Positions 19,593 through 28,833 are shown, counted from the stretch's first letter. The stretch: 64,000 nt of DNA from Psychrobacter sp. bablab_jr014 (GCF_016464015.1 NZ_JACDXT010000019.1:62001-126000); one strand, 5' to 3'. Notes: generated by a model not told the origin, from the sequence alone. Numbers and translations: made by a program.

Positions 19593-19841
19593 TTACGTGG
19601 CGGTTTGGGCTTTATTCTTTTGAATGATTTGGTAAATTTCATCTTTTAGATGCAGTTTTTGCCGTTTCATCTGCTCAATCTCTTCATCTCGGCTGCTGTG
19701 CTTGATGACGTCTTGTTCCAGACGGTTGATTTTCTTATCCAGCTGACAGTGCGCTTCAAATATTTCAGCAAAATGGGCGTCGGTTTGTTGCAGCTCTTTG
19801 ATGATGTCGCGATTCTCAAGCCATGTGTCGGTCTTTATCAT
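19593..19841 (-). CDS. YdcH/DUF465 small coiled-coil protein
   Basis: 82 residues, mostly helical with heptad-like hydrophobics (LDKKINRLEQDVI and MKRQKLHLKDEIYQII). The latter matches the DUF465 C-terminal signature, lysine-rich and ending KDEIY. Function unknown. It sits on the opposite strand between ahpC and ahpF. Confidence 0.75.
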   Translation of the reverse strand: MIKTDTWLENRDIIKELQQTDAHFAEIFEAHCQLDKKINRLEQDVIKHSSRDEEIEQMKRQKLHLKDEIYQIIQKNKAQTAT

Positions 19842-20270
19842 AAACTCATCCTTGTATGTGGCACCAATGTGGTCGAACCGCCTTGGCGCATTCGGTGTTG
19901 ATAGCCTGCTTGTCCTTATTTATCAATAAGGTATAAGGCTGCATAAGGACAAAAAAGGAGCATTATTTCGCCTGTTCTATTTGCAACCTATTCTCGATTG
20001 TAGCGAAAACAATGCACACCTGCCAAGTTTATTTTATGGCTATTTATTAATAATTTAAAATATATGTCTGTCAATAATAAGTTTTATAAAACGTAGTGAT
20101 TGAGTTTCTCAGCTTGTCAGTTGTAGGCGATACCTTGATAATAGACACATCAACAGCCGCTTTGGCCTCTTTTTTTTGAGTAAACGATGCTAAAGCATGC
20201 TTAACCATTTCATACAGACAGACGGGCTAATGATACGCACGTAACAAAGCATATAATAAGAGGACACATC
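19842..20270. other. ydcH-ahpF intergenic region with a 9-bp inverted repeat
   Basis: Contains TGTCCTTAT at 19911-19919 and its exact complement ATAAGGACA at 19943-19951 around a 23-base spacer. The rest is AT-rich and presumably holds promoters for ydcH and ahpF. No ORF or RNA gene is supported. Confidence 0.45.
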
Positions 20271-21848
20271 ATGATAGATAAGAGTTTAATCGACGCCATT
20301 ACCAGCTATAGCGAAAACATGCGCCACAATGTTGCCTTTGTACTCGGCGCAGGCGAGCATCAAAAACGTGCTGAGCTTATCGACTTTTTAGAAAAAGTAG
20401 CCAGCGCAACTGACAAGATTGTCTTTGACCCTGCACAAAGTGATGACAGTTTGCCAAGCCCCATCAGCTTTAGCGTACAGAGCTTAGAGCATGGCGACGC
20501 ACGCAATACAGGTATCATCTTTAGCGGTATTCCAGGTGGGCACGAATTTACCTCGCTGATTTTGGCAATTTTGCAGGCGGGTGGCCACACCCTCAAACTG
20601 GACGAAGGTATCCAAAGCATCATCAAGCGTATTGGTCAACCGCTGAACTTTCAGACCTATGTTTCTTTGTCATGCCACAACTGCCCAGAAGTCGTGCAGG
20701 CGCTGAACCAATTTGCCCTATTAAATGACCATATCAGCAACGAGATGATTGATGGTGGTCTGTTCCAAGAGCAAGTTGAGGCCAACAATATCCAAGGCGT
20801 ACCTGCGGTATTTTTAAATGGCAAGCCCTTTGCCAATGGTAAAATTGATACCGCAAAGCTGATTGAAAAACTGCAAGATCAGTATCCAGACTTATTGTCC
20901 GCGCCGAGCGAAGACAGCCCAGCGCTAGAGCAGCAAGACGTGACCGTCATCGGTGCGGGGCCTGCGGGTGTGGCAGCGGCGATTTATACGGCACGTAAAG
21001 GGCTGAAAGTGACGATGGTCGCTGACCGTATCGGCGGACAAGTCAAAGACACGCAAGATATTGAAAACCTGATCTCTGTGCCGCTAACTACTGGCAGTCA
21101 CTTATCAAGCGATTTTGAAAAGCACTTGGCAGAGTACGACATCACCATTAAGCAGCACGTGACGGTTAAAGAAATCAGCGAAACCGAAGACGAAAACTAC
21201 CGCATTCACCTAAATACAGGCGAAGCCTTTACCACACGCAGCATCATCCTGGCCACAGGGGCAAAATGGCGTAAGCTTGGTGTGCCAGGCGAAGAGGAGA
21301 ATATCGGTCAAGGCGTGGCATACTGCCCGCACTGCGACGGTCCATTCTTTAAAGGAAAAGACGTGTCGGTGATTGGTGGTGGTAACTCAGGTATCGAAGC
21401 GGCGCTTGATTTGGCGGGTATCGTCAAGCATGTGACGGTCTTTGAATTTGCCGATAGCCTAAAAGCTGACCAAGTGCTGATTAACAAAGCGAAAAGTAAA
21501 GCCAATATCGATATCATTACCAATGCTGCAACCCAAGAAATCAAAGCGACTGATGGTAAAGTGAGCGCGATTGTCTACCAAGACCGCGTGACAGGTGAGA
21601 CAAAAACGCTGGATTTATCCGCTGTGTTTGTACAGATTGGTCTGGTACCCAACACTGAGTTTATTAAAGGCTTCGTCGATGTGAATCGCTTTGGCGAGAT
21701 TGAAATTGATGAGCGCTGCCGCACTGATCGTAAAGGTATCTTTGCCTGTGGTGACGTGACTACCGTACCCTTCAAGCAAATTAACATCGCTATGGGCGAA
21801 GGCAGTAAAGCGGCGCTGTCTGCCTTTGAATATTTGGTTATGCAATAA
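20271..21848 (+). CDS. ahpF: alkyl hydroperoxide reductase subunit F
   Basis: 525 residues. The N-terminal double-thioredoxin-like domain has Cys135 and Cys138 (SCHNCPE). The flavoprotein part begins at about 222 with an FAD motif (IGAGPAGVAAAIY). The redox-active CPHC is at Cys352 and Cys355, followed by the NAD(P)H motif (IGGGNSGIEAA) and a final ACGDV FAD site. It passes electrons from NADH to AhpC. A good AGAGGA ribosome site precedes it. Not contiguous with ahpC: 853 bases with a terminator and ydcH between. Confidence 0.96.
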   Translation: MIDKSLIDAITSYSENMRHNVAFVLGAGEHQKRAELIDFLEKVASATDKIVFDPAQSDDSLPSPISFSVQSLEHGDARNTGIIFSGIPGGHEFTSLILAILQAGGHTLKLDEGIQSIIKRIGQPLNFQTYVSLSCHNCPEVVQALNQFALLNDHISNEMIDGGLFQEQVEANNIQGVPAVFLNGKPFANGKIDTAKLIEKLQDQYPDLLSAPSEDSPALEQQDVTVIGAGPAGVAAAIYTARKGLKVTMVADRIGGQVKDTQDIENLISVPLTTGSHLSSDFEKHLAEYDITIKQHVTVKEISETEDENYRIHLNTGEAFTTRSIILATGAKWRKLGVPGEEENIGQGVAYCPHCDGPFFKGKDVSVIGGGNSGIEAALDLAGIVKHVTVFEFADSLKADQVLINKAKSKANIDIITNAATQEIKATDGKVSAIVYQDRVTGETKTLDLSAVFVQIGLVPNTEFIKGFVDVNRFGEIEIDERCRTDRKGIFACGDVTTVPFKQINIAMGEGSKAALSAFEYLVMQ

Positions 21849-21868
21849 ATTGTAGACTGTGTTGACAA

Positions 21869-21899
21869 AGAAGCCATCTCTATTGAGGTGGCTTTTTTT
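21869..21899 (+). terminator. intrinsic terminator after ahpF
   Basis: Stem AAGCCATCTC / GAGGTGGCTT (one G-U pair) followed by seven T. Confidence 0.85.
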
Positions 21900-22103
21900 A
21901 TGCGTACCATATTCGCAAAGGTCATAAAGCTGCATTTTAAAATTAAAAAAATTTACTTAAGTTGATAAGTACAGCAATTTTTTCAAAAAAAAGTCATCAT
22001 TTATGTTACAAAACCTGCATTTTCGTTACAAATTTATCTTGATAATGTGATAATGCGCTCGGCAAAGCCTATTGTAATACCATGTCGTATAAGGAAATTA
22101 AAT

Positions 22104-23552
22104 ATGGAACATATTGAAAACTTTTTCGCCTTAGTTGGCGATTTAACGTGGGGCTGGGCGCTCGTGCCCATGCTGATTATTTTCGGGTTGCTGTTCACCA
22201 TCGTGGGTAGGTTTGCTCAGTTTACCTATTTTAAGCGCATGTTCCGTGTGTTCAAAACCGACGAAGTGGGCGAAGATGGTATTTCTGCCCGTCAGGCGTT
22301 GCTTGTCTCGATCGGTGGACGTGTCGGCGGCGGTAACATCGCTGGTGTAGCGGTTGCTATTTCGTTAGGTGGTCCTGGCGCGGTGTTTTGGATGTGGGCA
22401 GTCGCCCTTATTGGTATGATGACCAGTATTGTAGAGTGTAGCTTGGCTCAGCTGTACAAACGCCGAGATGCTGACCGCAACTTCCGTGGTGGCCCTGCAA
22501 GTTATATCTTGCATGGTTTGGGTAAAGATTATCGCTGGCTGGCGGTTATTTATGCCGTCTCTTTACTGCTGTCTTTCTCTATTGGCTTCGTGGCCTTCCA
22601 AGGCAACACGGTAGCGGGCTCTGCCTTAGAAAGCTTTGGTATTGATCGCTGGATATCGGGTGTGGTACTGGCAATTGCAGGTGGCTTTATTGTCTTTGGT
22701 GGCATTCAGCGTATTGCTAAAGCAGCTGACGTTATTATTCCTATCATGGCACTGATCTACCTTGGCATGGCAGTCATTGTCATTGTGTTAAACATCACAG
22801 AACTGCCTGCCTTGATGGCACTGATTTTCAAAAATGCCTTTGGTATTGAGTCTGTCGTCGGTGGCGGTATCGGTGTGGCGATTGAGCAAGGTATGAAACG
22901 TGGTCTGTTCTCAAACGAAGCCGGTCTAGGTTCAGCGCCGAACGTTGCGGCTACCGCTTATGCCACGCACCCAGTCAGTCAAGGCATCTCGCAATCGTTA
23001 TCAGTATTTATCGATACTATTTTGGTCTGTAGTGCGACCGCCTTTATGGTGCTTTTAAGCGGCGTGTATCAGCCAGGTGCAGAGGTTGACGGTATTGTAC
23101 TCGCGCAGCAAGCGCTGACCGCCCAGCTTGGTGATTGGTCGCAATATGTATTGACCATCTCGCTGTTGTTGTTTGCATTAAGCTCAATCATGTACAACTA
23201 CTACATGGGTGAAAACGCCATTAACTTCTTGGTCAAAAAGAACGTCAAAATGGCAACCTTGGTACTACGTATTGTCGTGATTGCTATCTTGTTCTTGGGC
23301 GCAGTGGCACCCGCAGCGACCGCGGTGTTCTTCTTCGCAGATCCACTCATGGGCGTATTGGCGCTAGCAAACTTATTGGCACTCATCATGCTGTTCCCAC
23401 GTGCCAAGCGTCTACTTGACGACTTTGCAAGTCAGTTAAAGGCAGGTATCAAAGAGCCGTTATTTGACGCGCAAGAGTACGAAAAGCTGGATCTTGACTT
23501 AAGTGCATGGGGTAAAAAAGCTGTACAAGAAGCGCTAGAACAAAAGCAGTAA
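22104..23552 (+). CDS. AGCS-family sodium:alanine/glycine symporter
   Basis: 482 residues from ATG 22104, which has AAGGA at 22091; an upstream in-frame ATG would add 19 residues with no ribosome site. Many hydrophobic segments. The AGCS signature region contains GGRVGGGNIAGVAVAISLGGPGA, and downstream EQGMKRGLFSNEAGLGSAPN is a family hallmark. Imports alanine, glycine or a similar amino acid with Na+ at the inner membrane; the exact substrate is not readable. Confidence 0.92.
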   Translation: MEHIENFFALVGDLTWGWALVPMLIIFGLLFTIVGRFAQFTYFKRMFRVFKTDEVGEDGISARQALLVSIGGRVGGGNIAGVAVAISLGGPGAVFWMWAVALIGMMTSIVECSLAQLYKRRDADRNFRGGPASYILHGLGKDYRWLAVIYAVSLLLSFSIGFVAFQGNTVAGSALESFGIDRWISGVVLAIAGGFIVFGGIQRIAKAADVIIPIMALIYLGMAVIVIVLNITELPALMALIFKNAFGIESVVGGGIGVAIEQGMKRGLFSNEAGLGSAPNVAATAYATHPVSQGISQSLSVFIDTILVCSATAFMVLLSGVYQPGAEVDGIVLAQQALTAQLGDWSQYVLTISLLLFALSSIMYNYYMGENAINFLVKKNVKMATLVLRIVVIAILFLGAVAPAATAVFFFADPLMGVLALANLLALIMLFPRAKRLLDDFASQLKAGIKEPLFDAQEYEKLDLDLSAWGKKAVQEALEQKQ

Positions 23553-23571
23553 CCGTTCTTTGCTTTATTTT

Positions 23572-23607
23572 AAAAAACCACTTTGGCTCAGCTAAAGTGG
23601 TTTTTTT
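23572..23607 (+). terminator. intrinsic terminator after AGCS symporter
   Basis: Stem AAAACCACTTTAGC-type arms (CCACTTTGGC / GCTAAAGTGG) with T7 tail. Confidence 0.85.
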
Positions 23608-23751
23608 ATGGCAAATAGTTTTTTTATGCCAAATACTGGTGCCTTGCCAAAACGCCCGATAGGCAAAGTATTTCACCCGCTTCATCTTCTGGGATGATGC
23701 GTGTTTTGCACCATATTTTTCAAAGCATTTACTTAGAGCCTGAACGGTGAC

Positions 23752-24195
23752 TTACTCAATAGGCTTATAGGTCAGCGCTATGTTTTTACATTTAAAATCC
23801 ATTGCGGTGTCGCCCAATAAGAATAATGAGTGTACGACATCATTATCAGGAGTAACGTCTATTTCATGTGCCATGATGGTGATTGGTAATATACAACAAT
23901 TAATATTGAAATTTACGATACCAGAATAGATAATTTCTATTGATTCTTTGCCTTGTCTTTGATCAATCGTCAATGATACTTTATCATTTTCCAAATCATA
24001 ACAAATCGTCTTGATTACACCACTGTTGAGCGTCTTCTCTCTATTAGCTATGCCGTTTAAATCACTTGATAATAAGTCGCCCAAGTCTTCTCTGCGTTTA
24101 AGTAACTCGGGCACGATTTCGTCGTAGTAGTACGATAAGTCCCAATAACGGATACCATCAGGTCTTTTAATCTGTTTGATATATTTCATTATCAT
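23752..24195 (-). CDS. hypothetical protein
   Basis: 147 residues, soluble, with an N-terminal YWDLSYYYDEIVPELL segment and a beta-rich C-terminal half. No family recognised. Codon use is more AT-rich than the neighbours, and no convincing partner gene is adjacent: it lies between a terminator and another minus-strand operon. Possibly acquired. A start two codons downstream (24189) is equally plausible. Confidence 0.6.
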   Translation of the reverse strand: MIMKYIKQIKRPDGIRYWDLSYYYDEIVPELLKRREDLGDLLSSDLNGIANREKTLNSGVIKTICYDLENDKVSLTIDQRQGKESIEIIYSGIVNFNINCCILPITIMAHEIDVTPDNDVVHSLFLLGDTAMDFKCKNIALTYKPIE

Positions 24196-24336
24196 CAGCC
24201 TTATAGAATATATTGTGCGCCCTTCATATCAGTCAACCGAGCGAAGAATTAGAATGATTATTGACTTTCATTGCATGAAAGGTTTAAACACAGACCTTAT
24301 CATAAATCTTGAATGAAACTTTATGATAGGGCTGAC

Positions 24337-24368
24337 AAAAAAACGCCCATCCAAATTTTGGAAGGGCG
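24337..24368 (-). terminator. intrinsic terminator of the sulfur operon
   Basis: Read on the minus strand: CGCCCTTCCAAA / TTTGGATGGGCG followed by a T-run. It lies 49 bases after the stop of the DUF442 gene, the last gene in this minus-strand unit. Confidence 0.78.
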
Positions 24369-24416
24369 CAGCTGATTAAGGTATGCGACGATTATGGACA
24401 CGCACAAAAGCACTTA

Positions 24417-24749
24417 TTAGTCGTCTAACAAATCCATCTGTTTTGCTGCTTCATAAATACCTGTTGAGCGGTTGCCCGTACGGCAAAAAATCAGCATTGG
24501 CTGCTCGGCTTGATTAAAATAATCGGCAAAGTCTTCAACATGCTGTTGCGTCAAGCCATTACCTGAGAACGAAATCTCTTTATAAGCAATACCTGCTTCT
24601 TCACATGCCGCCGCAATCTCAGCGCTGGTCGGCTGGTCGGGTGATTCGCCATCAGGACGGTTGTTGATGATGGTTTTGAAGCCATTTTCGGCAATCATCG
24701 GTACTTGCTCTGGGCTGATTTGTCCTGTGATATGGATATTGTGGCTCAT
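24417..24749 (-). CDS. TIGR01244/DUF442 phosphatase-like sulfur transferase
   Basis: 110 residues from the ATG at 24749, preceded by AAGGAACC; the longer frame reading into the neighbour is not a start. The pattern ISPEQVPMIAENGFKTIINNRPDGE, then FCRTGNRS, matches DUF442 (beta-lactamase hydrolase-like). These are tyrosine-phosphatase folds with a CxxxxR loop found with persulfide dioxygenases. Proposed role: sulfur transfer or persulfide handling. Last gene downstream of the ArsR-SulP unit. Confidence 0.82.
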   Translation of the reverse strand: MSHNIHITGQISPEQVPMIAENGFKTIINNRPDGESPDQPTSAEIAAACEEAGIAYKEISFSGNGLTQQHVEDFADYFNQAEQPMLIFCRTGNRSTGIYEAAKQMDLLDD

Positions 24750-24840
24750 GGTAGGTTCCTTATTATGATAACTATTTTGGGTATAGGCAGCACAGGCTGC
24801 GCCGCTCAATACTGGCGTTACAGTAGCACGTATACGCGCT

Positions 24841-25167
24841 TTACAATAGCCCTTGTACGCAGGCGATTTGATACAGCTTTTTGGCACGTGCGCCAGTCGC
24901 GCAGCACATAAATATCGGCTTGGGCGCGGCCTTATAATAATCGGCGAACTGCTGTACCGCCGCTTTACTGATACTTTGGTGCACCACAGGCAGATGATAG
25001 TAGTGCAGTCCTGCCTCTTTGGCTGCATCGGCGATTTGTGCGCTACTCGGCTGCTCAGGCGTCTCATTATCAGGGCGCACATTCATTATGCTTTGATACC
25101 CAAGCGCCTTTAGTGGGGCGCACTGACGTGGGTAAATCTGTCGGTAAAGGGTAATATCATCATTCAT
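24841..25167 (-). CDS. second, divergent DUF442 protein
   Basis: 108 residues, paralogous to the gene 91 bases downstream: QSIMNVRPDNETPEQPSSA corresponds to KTIINNRPDGESPDQPTSA. The active loop is CCATGAR rather than CRTGNRS, keeping Cys and Arg at the same spacing but changing the residues between and adding a second Cys. Probably a diverged duplicate in the same sulfur-handling operon. Confidence 0.78.
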   Translation of the reverse strand: MNDDITLYRQIYPRQCAPLKALGYQSIMNVRPDNETPEQPSSAQIADAAKEAGLHYYHLPVVHQSISKAAVQQFADYYKAAPKPIFMCCATGARAKKLYQIACVQGLL

Positions 25168-25183
25168 AACGCATCATCATAAT

Positions 25184-25264
25184 ATTGCTATAAAGGAATA
25201 TAATAACAGAATAAAGGTTACGCGTGTATTGCCATAAAGGAATATAGTAAAAATCTAAAGGTTA
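25184..25264. repeat. two tandem 37-bp direct repeats upstream of the DUF442 pair
   Basis: Units at 25184-25220 and 25228-25264 share ATTGC-ATAAAGGAATATA-TAA and end in AAAGGTTA, offset by 44 bases. They fill the spacer between the SulP gene and the second DUF442 gene and resemble a sequence near the arsR promoter (27491-27510). Confidence 0.7.
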
Positions 25265-25276
25265 TGTTTCTTCGTG

Positions 25277-26980
25277 CTATTTGCTTAACGTATGCACGGC
25301 ATCGACCGTGCTTAAATACACATGTCCTGACAGTTCAGTGATAATGGGTGTATCACCAATAACGTCCATCACAGGGCCTTTAATAAAGCTAAAATGCAGA
25401 CGCTTGCCTTGCGCTATCAGTTCTTGATTGAGCTTAATCAGCATCTCTTGCGCGGTCAAATCAATATGGTTGACTGCTGCCATAATCAGCACAATTTCCG
25501 TCGCCTTAGGATAGGCATGCATGGCATCGACAATGTGCCGATGTACCGATTCGCTATTACCAAAAAACAAGCTCTCATCGACGCGTAATAAAATCATATG
25601 CTCAAAGGTACGCACGCTATGGCGATGAATATTGCGAAAATGCCCCGTGCCCGACAGCTCGCCAACGATAGCCACGTGCGGATGACTCGATTGCCAAATC
25701 AGACTGGCAAAGGACACCATCAGCCCGATGACGAGTCCTGTATTTAGCCCGAAAGCCAGCACGCCAATAAACGCCGCCAAAAAACTTGCCGCATCCAAGC
25801 GGTCACGTTGCCATGCTGAGCGCAGCGTTGCTATATCAATCAGCCCGATAATCGACGCCATGATGGTCGCGCCAAGCAGCGCATAGGGCAGGGGCGCGAG
25901 CAGTTGGCCAAAGGCAATCAGCGCCCCAATCATCACCAGCACAGTAACAACGCTGGCAAGCGGCGTTCTTGCGCCCGAGTCGACATTGATTGCGGTACGC
26001 GAAAAGCCGCCCGCGACCGCAAAGCTTTGAAACAGTCCGCCTGCAATATTTGCCAGCCCCAAGCCTGTCAGCTCGCGGTTGGCATCAAATGGCTCGTTAC
26101 GCAGGCGCGCATACGTGCTGGCAACCGAACTGCTGGAAACAAAAACAATCAGCGCCATCAACCCCGCGCTTGGTAGCAGCACCAGCACATCATGAAAATC
26201 AGGCAAATACGGCACAGTAAAGGCAGGCAAACCCTTAGGAATCGCGCCAATGACAGATACGCCTGCCTGTGACCAATCCAGCGACATACTTAGCGCGGTG
26301 GCAATGACTAATAAGACCAAAGGAAATAAGCGCTCCGCCCACTTTGCCGCCGCCGCAGGCAATAGCGGACGCCATACCCACTGCGACCCATAGCGGTTGA
26401 TGATCAATAAAAGAAAAGACAGCCCGCCGATAATCAGCGTCAATAAATGCCAGTCGGCTATATGCTGCTGCATACTGGTCAAATAACCAATCAAACTGTC
26501 GCCTGAGATGGGAATGTGCGTCACATATTTAATCTGACTGACAAAAATTAAGACCGCCGCCCCACTCACAAAGCCTGCCGACACCCCGCGACTGATAAAC
26601 TGCATAATCCAGCCTAGCCGCAAGCGTCCCGCGATAAATAAGAGCGCACCAACCATCGCGGCCAGCAAACTTGCCATCAGTGCATATTGTGTACTGCCCT
26701 CATCAGCAAAGCTGTGTAAGCTGCTCGCGGTCATAATGGCGGTAATTGCCACAGGTCCGACCGCTTGCACATTGCTTGAACCAAGCCACGCGTATACCAG
26801 TACAGGAACAATCGCCGCATACAGCCCATACACAGGCGGCAAGCCTGCCAGCACCGCATAGCCAAGACTCTGCGGAATGACCAAAATCCCCACCACAACC
26901 CCTGCCACCACATCGGTCGGCAAAGACTTGAGCGAATAGTGGCGTATCCATGTGGGCAGCCAGTCAAGCATGGTTTGCAT
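25277..26980 (-). CDS. SulP-family anion transporter with STAS domain
   Basis: 567 residues. A membrane part with about 10-12 hydrophobic segments begins with the SulP start pattern (VGILVIPQSLGYAVLAGLPP), and the PIVPVLVYAWLGSSN signature follows. The C-terminal ~110 residues are a STAS domain (LRVDESLFFGNSESV). SulP proteins move sulfate, bicarbonate or related anions. Its position behind a sulfide-sensing repressor suggests export or import of a sulfur oxyanion such as sulfite or sulfate produced by persulfide oxidation. Confidence 0.9.
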   Translation of the reverse strand: MQTMLDWLPTWIRHYSLKSLPTDVVAGVVVGILVIPQSLGYAVLAGLPPVYGLYAAIVPVLVYAWLGSSNVQAVGPVAITAIMTASSLHSFADEGSTQYALMASLLAAMVGALLFIAGRLRLGWIMQFISRGVSAGFVSGAAVLIFVSQIKYVTHIPISGDSLIGYLTSMQQHIADWHLLTLIIGGLSFLLLIINRYGSQWVWRPLLPAAAAKWAERLFPLVLLVIATALSMSLDWSQAGVSVIGAIPKGLPAFTVPYLPDFHDVLVLLPSAGLMALIVFVSSSSVASTYARLRNEPFDANRELTGLGLANIAGGLFQSFAVAGGFSRTAINVDSGARTPLASVVTVLVMIGALIAFGQLLAPLPYALLGATIMASIIGLIDIATLRSAWQRDRLDAASFLAAFIGVLAFGLNTGLVIGLMVSFASLIWQSSHPHVAIVGELSGTGHFRNIHRHSVRTFEHMILLRVDESLFFGNSESVHRHIVDAMHAYPKATEIVLIMAAVNHIDLTAQEMLIKLNQELIAQGKRLHFSFIKGPVMDVIGDTPIITELSGHVYLSTVDAVHTLSK

Positions 26981-27035
26981 GTGTACCCCGCAGCTGTGCT
27001 TTGATGATAAAAGAAGTATTGATAGTGCGGGTTAT

Positions 27036-27419
27036 TTATGAGGTAGATGGCTTACAAAAGCGCTCGTATAACAGTGCCAAAACGGCCATCGCATCGTCGC
27101 TGGCGATGCGGTAATAAATTTGCTTTCCTGCGCGGCGCGTACTCACGAGCTTATCTTTACGCAAAATGCCCAGCTGCTGCGACAGGCTCGGCTGACCAAT
27201 GCCTACCAAGCCTTCCAGTTCACTCACGCAATACTCACCTTGCGTCAACTGACACAAAAGCAGTAAGCGGTCAGGATGAGACAAAGACTTAAGCAGTTGG
27301 CTGGCTTCTTGTGAGGCGGCCTGCATATGTGCGGTGAGGGTATGTGTATCCACTTGGGCATTAAATTCCGTCAAATCTTGAGCATCTGTATCAGTATAGT
27401 CTGATGTCTGTGTGGTCAT
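27036..27419 (-). CDS. ArsR-family repressor, BigR/SqrR-like persulfide sensor
   Basis: 127 residues from ATG at 27419; the longer frame uses a TTG and adds seven residues. The winged HTH contains VSELEGLVGIGQPSLSQQLG. Cys56 (LLLLCQL) and Cys122 (YERFC) are 66 residues apart, exactly the separation of the paired redox cysteines in SqrR (41/107) and BigR (42/108). In those proteins sulfide or persulfide links them and releases DNA. A third cysteine, Cys64, is also present. No CVC arsenic-binding motif is seen. Represses probably this operon and the divergent dioxygenase gene. Confidence 0.85.
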   Translation of the reverse strand: MTTQTSDYTDTDAQDLTEFNAQVDTHTLTAHMQAASQEASQLLKSLSHPDRLLLLCQLTQGEYCVSELEGLVGIGQPSLSQQLGILRKDKLVSTRRAGKQIYYRIASDDAMAVLALLYERFCKPSTS

Positions 27420-27490
27420 AAGCGCGTCCAAAAATAACAAACAGAACCTATAGTATAAAGCATCCGCTTTATGAATCAGAAAGTCATTAT

Positions 27491-27510
27491 TAGGTATATA
27501 GTAAAACCTA
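27491..27510. promoter_or_regulatory. candidate operator near arsR/bigR-like gene
   Basis: TAGGTATATAGTAAAACCTA has 5-bp inverted arms (TAGGT/ACCTA) and a similar core recurs in the 25228-25264 repeat. Assignment to the ArsR protein is inference from position. Confidence 0.4.
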
Positions 27511-27542
27511 AGTAAAACTGATATGGCGTCAGAAAAACGCTC

Positions 27543-27610
27543 GATTAAATGCTATTTTCCTTGGCTTGCTGTGACTTCGTCTTTTGATGCTGAAAAAATA
27601 GCCTTTAATC
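27543..27610 (-). repeat. ~70-bp palindromic repeat, copy 1
   Basis: Imperfect 18-bp terminal inverted repeats: GATTAAATGCTATTTTCC at 27543 and AAAAAATAGCCTTTAATC at 27593. The reverse complement aligns along its length with the element at 58935-59002, including the shared inner GTCACAGCAAGC. It lies in the divergent promoter region of the sulfur locus. Confidence 0.75.
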
Positions 27611-27672
27611 TCGCTGTATCATTTTTAAGTTGACTTAACTATATGCATAATACCACAATATTATATTTATTT

Positions 27673-27691
27673 ACATAATATAAATTTATGT
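27673..27691. promoter_or_regulatory. AT-rich palindrome upstream of persulfide dioxygenase
   Basis: ACATAA at 27673-27678 and TTATGT at 27686-27691 around seven AT bases. A possible binding site for the divergent ArsR/BigR-like repressor, whose known homologues bind AT-rich palindromes. Confidence 0.4.
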
Positions 27692-27785
27692 AATAAAATA
27701 CAAATGCTAAGGTGGTGTTATTACATATAAGCCGTAATTACACAGACATACCGTATCACTATCTCACTCATATAAGGAGATTATT

Positions 27786-28667
27786 ATGCAAGTCCATTCA
27801 TTTTTACATAACGATACCGAAACCTTCTCTCATGTACTCGCGGATGCGGACGCAGGCGTGTGCGCCATCATCGACCCCGTGCTGGATTTTGATGCCAAGT
27901 CAGGCCGCACGAGTACCGAAAGTGTCGATACGGTAACGGACTTTGTAAAAGACAAAGGCTGGACGCTTAAATACATCATTGATACGCATGCGCACGCTGA
28001 CCACGTATCAGGCGCAATAGCGTTAAAAGACGCGCTCGGCGGCGAGCTGGTGATGGGTAAGTACATCACCGAAGTACAGACGATATTTAAAGAGATTTAT
28101 AATTTTGACAGCAGTTTTCGCACCGACGCCAGCCAGTTTGATATATTAACCGAAGAGGGCAGCACCTTGATGCTGGGTAAGATTGAGATTCGTGCCATGC
28201 ACGTACCAGGGCACACACCTGCGGACATGGCGTATGTGGCAACTGATACCGACAAGCAGGTTATCTTTGTCGGCGATACCTTGTTTGCACCTGATGTGGG
28301 TACGGCGCGTTGTGACTTTCCTGGTGGGGACGCGGCGACCTTGTACCAGTCGATTCACAAGATTTTAGCGCTCGATGAAGACACCATGATTTACTTGTGT
28401 CACGACTATCCGTCTGAGGGGCGCAAGCATTGCCCAACCACCACCGTGCGTGCGCAAAAACAAGGTAACATCCACGTCAAAGACGGTATCAACGAAGCTG
28501 AGTTTGTTGAGATGCGTGAGCGCCGTGACGCCACACTTGCGATGCCGCGTCTGATTATTCCGTCAGTACAGATTAATATTGATGCAGGCGCATTGCCTGA
28601 GCCTGAAGATAACGGTACACGCTATCTTAAAGTACCGATCAATGTCTTGGGTGTGACCGCGCATTGA
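27786..28667 (+). CDS. persulfide dioxygenase / Blh-type MBL-fold protein (ETHE1 family)
   Basis: 293 residues with AAGGAG before the start. Metallo-beta-lactamase fold: THAHADH at residues 67-73, metal-binding His143 (VPGHT), Asp164 (FVGDT) and His206 (CHDY). Only one iron is bound in this family, which oxidises glutathione persulfide to sulfite. The pattern and neighbours (BigR-like regulator, DUF442 proteins, SulP) mark it as the bacterial detoxification type. Divergent from the repressor gene across a 366-base control region. Confidence 0.9.
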   Translation: MQVHSFLHNDTETFSHVLADADAGVCAIIDPVLDFDAKSGRTSTESVDTVTDFVKDKGWTLKYIIDTHAHADHVSGAIALKDALGGELVMGKYITEVQTIFKEIYNFDSSFRTDASQFDILTEEGSTLMLGKIEIRAMHVPGHTPADMAYVATDTDKQVIFVGDTLFAPDVGTARCDFPGGDAATLYQSIHKILALDEDTMIYLCHDYPSEGRKHCPTTTVRAQKQGNIHVKDGINEAEFVEMRERRDATLAMPRLIIPSVQINIDAGALPEPEDNGTRYLKVPINVLGVTAH

Positions 28668-28765
28668 TGCTTGATTCTTTTGTCGTAAAGTTTGGTTTAC
28701 CAAACCCGCACTGACCAAAATTGCCAAGCTGGGTCATGCTAAGATATGCGATATCACGCATAAAA

Positions 28766-28797
28766 AAGCCTGTCTGAAGACCAGCAGGCTTGGTTTT
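28766..28797 (+). terminator. possible weak terminator between dioxygenase and thioredoxin genes
   Basis: Seven-bp stem AAGCCTG / CAGGCTT; the following T-run is interrupted (TGGTTTTA), so read-through into the thioredoxin gene is possible. Confidence 0.45.
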
Positions 28798-28833
28798 AAC
28801 CTACAATTAAAAATAGCGAAAAGGAAATAGACT

